Source: Paracoccaceae bacterium (GTDB lineage: Bacteria; Pseudomonadota; Alphaproteobacteria; Rhodobacterales; Rhodobacteraceae). From it: a stretch of DNA of 9,415 nucleotides. The notes under the pieces were generated by a model. The model did no database searches. It was not told the DNA's origin and saw only the letters and a list, made by a program, of their open reading frames with translations. Position 1 is the stretch's first letter; every line of letters begins with the position of its first letter. Position numbers and translations under genes: made by a program. Positions 5,576 to 9,415 of this stretch are shown one piece after another. The stretch is taken from contig SKUV01000218.1 of assembly GCA_007129775.1 (NCBI GenBank), forward strand, positions 1 through 9,415. The letters run 5' to 3'.

Positions 5576-6942
5576 TGGGGGCGGCCCTGACCTGCTTCAA
5601 GGCCTATGACATTCGTGGCCGGCTGGGCGTCGATCTGGATGACGGTATTGCAACGCGGGTCGGGCGGGCGTTTGCGCGCGCGCTCGGGGCGCAGCGGGTG
5701 GTGCTGGGGCGTGATTGCCGCGCCTCGTCCGAGGCTTTGGAGCGCGCGGTGGCCGAGGCGCTGATGGCCGAAGGCGCCGAGGTTCTGGATCTGGGCCTGT
5801 CGGGCACCGAAGAGATGTATTTCGCCACGTCGCATTTCGATGCGGATGGCGGGATCTGCGTGACCGCCTCGCACAATCCGAGGGATTACAACGGCATGAA
5901 GATGGTGCGCGCGGGCTCCGCCCCGCTCGACGCCGCCACCGGGCTGGCGCGTATCCGCGCGCTGGCCGAGGCGGATGATTTCGGCCCTGCCCGTGCGGGC
6001 GGCAGCCGGCGGGACGTGGCCGCCGAGGCGCGCGCGGCCTATGTCGCGCGCGTTCTGTCCTTCGTCGACATCGCTGCGTTGCGGCCTCTGAAGATCGTTG
6101 TCAATGCCGGCAATGGCGCGGCCGGCCCCACTTTCGACGCCCTTGCCGCCGCACTCGGGGCGGCCGGGGCGCCGTTGTCCTTCGTGCGGATGCACCACGC
6201 GCCTGACGGCCGCTTTCCCCATGGCATCCCGAACCCGCTCTTGCCCGAAAACCAGCCTCCTACGGCCGAGCGGGTACGCGCCGAGGGGGCGGATCTGGGT
6301 GTGGCTTGGGATGGCGATTTCGACCGCTGTTTCTTTTTCGATCACGCGGGCGAATTTCTGCCCGGCGAATATGTCGTGGGGCTGCTGGCGGAGATGTTTC
6401 TTGCCCGCCACCCGCGCGCGACAATCATCCACGATCCGCGCGTTATCTGGAATACGCGCGATGTGGTGGCGCGCGCGGGCGGGAATGCCGTCGCTTCGCG
6501 CACCGGGCATGCCTTTATCAAGCAGGCGATGCGCGACCATGGCGCCATCTATGGCGGCGAGATGTCGGCGCATCACTATTTCCGCGATTTCTGCCATTGC
6601 GACAGCGGCATGATCCCGTGGCTGATGATCGCCGAACTGGTCAGCCGCAAGGGCGCCCTGCGCGATCTTGTGGCCGCACGGCGCGCTGCCTTTCCATCCT
6701 CGGGCGAGATCAATTTCACGCTGCCCGATGTGCCTGCGGCGGTGGCGCGGGTGCGCGCGGCACTGGAGCCGGATGCGAGCGGCGTGGACGAGACCGACGG
6801 GCTGTGCCTTGATATGGGCGACTGGCGCTTCAACCTGCGCGCGTCGAATACCGAACCCGTCTTGCGGCTGAATGTCGAAACCCGGGGCGAGACTGGTCTT
6901 CTAGGCGAGTGCGTCGCGCGGCTACGGGCGCTCTTGCGATGA
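5575..6942 (+). CDS. manB: Phosphomannomutase / phosphoglucomutase
   Basis: A 455-aa cytoplasmic alpha-D-phosphohexomutase that converts mannose-6-phosphate to mannose-1-phosphate, the step between the two activities of ManC. All four family landmarks are present in order: the phosphoserine loop TASHNP (97-102, catalytic S99), the metal loop DGDFDR (246-251), the sugar-binding loop GGEMSAHHYF (327-336) and the phosphate-binding loop RASNTEP (422-428). The N-terminus FKAYDIRGRLG is also characteristic. The GEMSAHH form with the FRDF continuation places it in the bacterial PMM/PGM subgroup, so some activity on glucose phosphates is likely. It begins on the last base of the manC stop codon, with GGGGGC-rich sequence but no separate strong Shine-Dalgarno, consistent with re-initiation. 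No clear terminator follows. Confidence 0.95.
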   Translation: MGAALTCFKAYDIRGRLGVDLDDGIATRVGRAFARALGAQRVVLGRDCRASSEALERAVAEALMAEGAEVLDLGLSGTEEMYFATSHFDADGGICVTASHNPRDYNGMKMVRAGSAPLDAATGLARIRALAEADDFGPARAGGSRRDVAAEARAAYVARVLSFVDIAALRPLKIVVNAGNGAAGPTFDALAAALGAAGAPLSFVRMHHAPDGRFPHGIPNPLLPENQPPTAERVRAEGADLGVAWDGDFDRCFFFDHAGEFLPGEYVVGLLAEMFLARHPRATIIHDPRVIWNTRDVVARAGGNAVASRTGHAFIKQAMRDHGAIYGGEMSAHHYFRDFCHCDSGMIPWLMIAELVSRKGALRDLVAARRAAFPSSGEINFTLPDVPAAVARVRAALEPDASGVDETDGLCLDMGDWRFNLRASNTEPVLRLNVETRGETGLLGECVARLRALLR

Positions 6943-7127
6943 GTTTGACGGCGCGCGCCCCTTTATGACGCTGCCTCCGATCCCGACCCCGGGGAAAGCC
7001 CGACGAGCCCTATCGAACGCCCCCCTGCGCCGATATCGCAGCTTTCCATCCGGCCGCGTTTGATGTATCCGCCGCGCATCTGAGACGTGACGCACTGACC
7101 CCGGCGCATGTGAGGATAAGGGGGGTC

Positions 7128-7182
7128 GGCGGCAATGGGGCCGCCACGCAAACGGGGCACCCGGAGGGCCGGGCCGCCCGTT
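7128..7182 (+). promoter_or_regulatory. Paired hairpins in pnp leader
   Basis: Two stem-loops lie just before the pnp start. The first is GGCGGC-AATGGG-GCCGCC (7128-7145, six perfect pairs). The second has an outer stem AACGGG/CCCGTT (7151-7156 with 7177-7182) and an inner stem CCCGG-AGGG-CCGGG (7160-7173), separated by a 3x3 internal loop. It ends two bases before the pnp Shine-Dalgarno AGGA. In E. coli the pnp leader hairpin is cut by RNase III and then used by PNPase to destabilise its own mRNA. The position here fits a similar autoregulatory element, but the sequence is not homologous on sight. Confidence 0.45.
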
Positions 7183-7195
7183 ACAGGATCTGATG

Positions 7196-9331
7196 ATGTT
7201 CAACGTAGTCAAGAAATCGATGCAATGGGGGCAGCAAACGCTGACCCTCGCGACGGGCAAGGTGGCCCGTCAGGCCGACGGATCGGCGATCGCCACCATG
7301 GGCGAAACCTCGGTCATGGCCAATGTGACCTTTGCGAAGGCACCGAAACCGGGGCAGGATTTCTTCCCGCTCACCGTCCACTATCAGGAACGTTATTACG
7401 CCGCGGGCAAGGTGCCCGGCGGCTTTTTCAAACGCGAGGCGCGGCCCTCGGAAAAGGAAACCCTGACCTCGCGGCTGATCGACCGGCCGATCCGCCCGCT
7501 GTTCGTGGACGGCTTCAAGAACGAGGTTCTGGTGATCTGCACCGTGCTGAGCCACGATCTGGTCAACGAGCCTGATGTGGTCGCGATGATCGCGGCCTCG
7601 GCGGCGCTGACGATTTCGGGCGCCCCGTTCATGGGGCCGATCGCGGGTTGCCGCGTGGGATTTGTTGACGGCGAATACGTCCTCAACCCCGAATGCGACG
7701 ACATGATGAAGCTGCGCGAGAACCCCGAGCAGCGTCTCGACCTGGTGGTCGCCGGCACGCGCGACGCGGTGATGATGGTTGAATCGGAGGCTTACGAACT
7801 GTCGGAAGCCGAGATGCTGGGCGCCGTCAAGTTCGCCCATGACTCTATCAAGCCGGTCTGCGACCTGATCGTGCAACTTGCCGAAGAAGCCGCGAAGGAA
7901 CCGTTTGATTTCTCGCCGCCCGATTACAGCGCGCTTTACGACGCGGTGAAAGCGGCAGGTGAGGATCAGATGCGCGCGGCCTTCGCTCTGCGCGACAAGC
8001 AGGAGCGGGTGAACGCCATTTCCGCCGCGCGCGAGGTGATCAAGGCACAGCTGAACGAAGAACAGCTTGCCGACGAAAACCTCGGCTCGGCGATGAAGAA
8101 ACTCGAAGCCTCGATCCTGCGCGGCGACATCATCAACGGCGCGCCCCGGATCGACGGGCGTGACGGCAAGACGATCCGCCCCATCGTCCCCGAGGTCGGC
8201 ATCCTGCCGCGCACCCATGGGTCCGCGCTCTTCACCCGGGGCGAGACCCAGGCGCTCGTGATCACCACGCTGGGCACCGGCGATGACGAGCAGTTCATCG
8301 ATGCGCTGACCGGCAACAGCAAGGCGAATTTCCTGCTGCACTACAACTTCCCGCCCTATTCGGTGGGCGAGGTCGGTCGTTTCGGCCCCCCGGGCCGGCG
8401 CGAGATCGGGCACGGGAAACTGGCGTGGCGGGCGTTGCAGGCGGTTCTGCCTTCGGCGACGGATTTCCCCTACACCATCCGTATCGTGTCCGAGATCACG
8501 GAATCGAACGGCTCGAGTTCCATGGCGACGATCTGCGGGGCGTCCCTGTCGATGATGGACGCGGCGGTTCCGCTCAAGGCGCCGGTGGCGGGCGTCGCGA
8601 TGGGCTTGATCCTCGAAGATGACGGTCGTTTTGCCATTCTGTCGGACATTCTGGGCGACGAGGACCACCTCGGCGACATGGATTTCAAGGTGGCCGGAAC
8701 GGAAAACGGCATCACCAGCCTGCAGATGGACATCAAGGTCGCCGGCATCACGCCCGACATCATGGAAAAGGCGCTGGAGCAGGCCCGCGAGGGACGGCTG
8801 CACATCCTCGGCGAGATGGGCAACGCCCTGAGCCAGGGCCGTGCCGAATTCTCGGCCCATGCCCCGCGCATCGAGACCATGCAGATCGCCACCGACAAGA
8901 TCCGCGAGGTCATCGGATCGGGGGGCAAGGTCATCCGCGAGATCGTCGAGGTGTCGGGCGCCAAGGTCGATATCAACGATGACGGGATCATCAAGATCGC
9001 CTCGCCCAACGGCGATGCGATCAAGAAGGCCCACGAAATGATCTGGTCGATCGTGGCAGAGCCGGAGGTCGGCCGGATCTATACCGGCAAGGTCGTGAAG
9101 ATCGTCGATTTCGGCGCCTTCGTGAACTTCTTCGGCAAGCGTGACGGGCTGGTGCATGTCAGCCAGATCACCTCCAAGCGGCTCAATCACCCCTCCGACG
9201 CGCTCAGCGAAGGGCAGGAGGTCAAGGTCAAGCTCCTCGGCTTTGACGACCGTGGCAAGGTGCGTCTGGCCATGAAGATGGTGGATCAGCAAACCGGTCA
9301 GGAAATCAGCGGCGAAAACGCCGGCGCCTGA
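7196..9331 (+). CDS. pnp: Polyribonucleotide nucleotidyltransferase (PNPase)
   Basis: PNPase degrades RNA 3' to 5' by phosphorolysis and is a core part of the RNA degradosome in many bacteria. The 711-aa product shows the full layout: first RNase PH domain (about 10-145), helical linker (about 150-235), second RNase PH domain (about 315-540), KH domain with GSGGK (574-578) and S1 domain (about 625-695, with KIVDFGAFVNF and DGLVHVSQI). Catalytic residues equivalent to E. coli D486, D492 and K494 are present in LGDEDHLGDMDFKV as D490, D496 and K498. FFKREARP and DRPIRPLF in the first domain are classical. Two ATGs are adjacent (7193 and 7196); AGGA is four bases from the first and seven from the second, so the second is preferred. 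No frameshift or missing block is seen. rpsO is not upstream. Confidence 0.97.
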   Translation: MFNVVKKSMQWGQQTLTLATGKVARQADGSAIATMGETSVMANVTFAKAPKPGQDFFPLTVHYQERYYAAGKVPGGFFKREARPSEKETLTSRLIDRPIRPLFVDGFKNEVLVICTVLSHDLVNEPDVVAMIAASAALTISGAPFMGPIAGCRVGFVDGEYVLNPECDDMMKLRENPEQRLDLVVAGTRDAVMMVESEAYELSEAEMLGAVKFAHDSIKPVCDLIVQLAEEAAKEPFDFSPPDYSALYDAVKAAGEDQMRAAFALRDKQERVNAISAAREVIKAQLNEEQLADENLGSAMKKLEASILRGDIINGAPRIDGRDGKTIRPIVPEVGILPRTHGSALFTRGETQALVITTLGTGDDEQFIDALTGNSKANFLLHYNFPPYSVGEVGRFGPPGRREIGHGKLAWRALQAVLPSATDFPYTIRIVSEITESNGSSSMATICGASLSMMDAAVPLKAPVAGVAMGLILEDDGRFAILSDILGDEDHLGDMDFKVAGTENGITSLQMDIKVAGITPDIMEKALEQAREGRLHILGEMGNALSQGRAEFSAHAPRIETMQIATDKIREVIGSGGKVIREIVEVSGAKVDINDDGIIKIASPNGDAIKKAHEMIWSIVAEPEVGRIYTGKVVKIVDFGAFVNFFGKRDGLVHVSQITSKRLNHPSDALSEGQEVKVKLLGFDDRGKVRLAMKMVDQQTGQEISGENAGA

Positions 9332-9351
9332 CGGCGTGAATTGATCGAGCG

Positions 9352-9380
9352 AAAGGCCCCGGGAATTCCGGGGCCTTTTT
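9352..9380 (+). terminator. Intrinsic terminator of pnp
   Basis: An 11-bp perfect stem, AAAGGCCCCGG (9352-9362) with CCGGGGCCTTT (9368-9378), closes a GAATT loop and is followed by further T residues (TTTTT from 9376). It begins 20 nt after the pnp stop. The A-run on the left arm makes it potentially bidirectional. The last 35 nt of the window after it hold nothing recognisable. Confidence 0.93.
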
Positions 9381-9415
9381 CGTTGCAGGCCTGCGCCTGT
9401 CTTTTGCGGTATCCG

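Noticed and set aside
4181..6597. Long minus-strand open frames opposite manC and manB
   Set aside because: Antisense shadows of genes with intact family motifs; no plausible product.
6950..6959. GGCGCGCGCC palindrome just after manB as a terminator
   Set aside because: A perfect palindrome leaves at most a 3-bp stem with a 4-nt loop, and there is no T-run, so it is unlikely to terminate transcription.
7181..9292. Very long open frame on the minus strand opposite pnp
   Set aside because: It is antisense to an unmistakable pnp gene; the His/Asp/Arg-rich translation has no family signature. Such mirror frames are common in high-GC genes.

Overview
The window is high-GC bacterial chromosomal DNA. 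It most likely comes from the Rhodobacterales (alphaproteobacteria), judged from the polynucleotide phosphorylase sequence, the compact imuA-imuB overlap and a possible GAAC-type SOS box. I cannot name the genus. I see no IS element, CRISPR array, tRNA, rRNA or integration scar.

Left, minus strand (1-1232): the 5' end of imuB (running off the window), imuA overlapping it by 74 nt, and a small helical hypothetical gene upstream. The stretch in front of imuA contains a plausible sigma70-type promoter whose -10 is covered by a LexA-like direct repeat. This fits the DNA-damage-inducible mutagenesis cassette imuA-imuB(-dnaE2) of alphaproteobacteria.

Centre-left, plus strand (1412-3513): a three-gene inorganic-carbon module made of a beta-carbonic anhydrase, an SbtA-family sodium/bicarbonate symporter and an SbtB-like PII protein. 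SbtA and SbtB are nearly contiguous. The carbonic anhydrase lies 133 nt upstream across a GC-rich spacer with a strong hairpin. Together they could import, interconvert and gate bicarbonate, which is a cyanobacterial-style carbon-concentrating theme in a proteobacterium.

Centre (3514-4129): about 616 nt without a conventional gene. It holds one convincing small ORF on the minus strand (37 aa, hydrophobic, near-ideal Shine-Dalgarno) and, at its right end, a dyad near a weak promoter in front of manC.

Right, plus strand (4130-9415): manC (bifunctional mannose-1-phosphate guanylyltransferase / mannose-6-phosphate isomerase) and manB (phosphomannomutase) overlap by one base and together make GDP-mannose from fructose-6-phosphate. 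A 250-nt gap with hairpins just upstream of the start leads to pnp, which ends in a very strong intrinsic terminator. rpsO, the common neighbour of pnp, is not upstream here.
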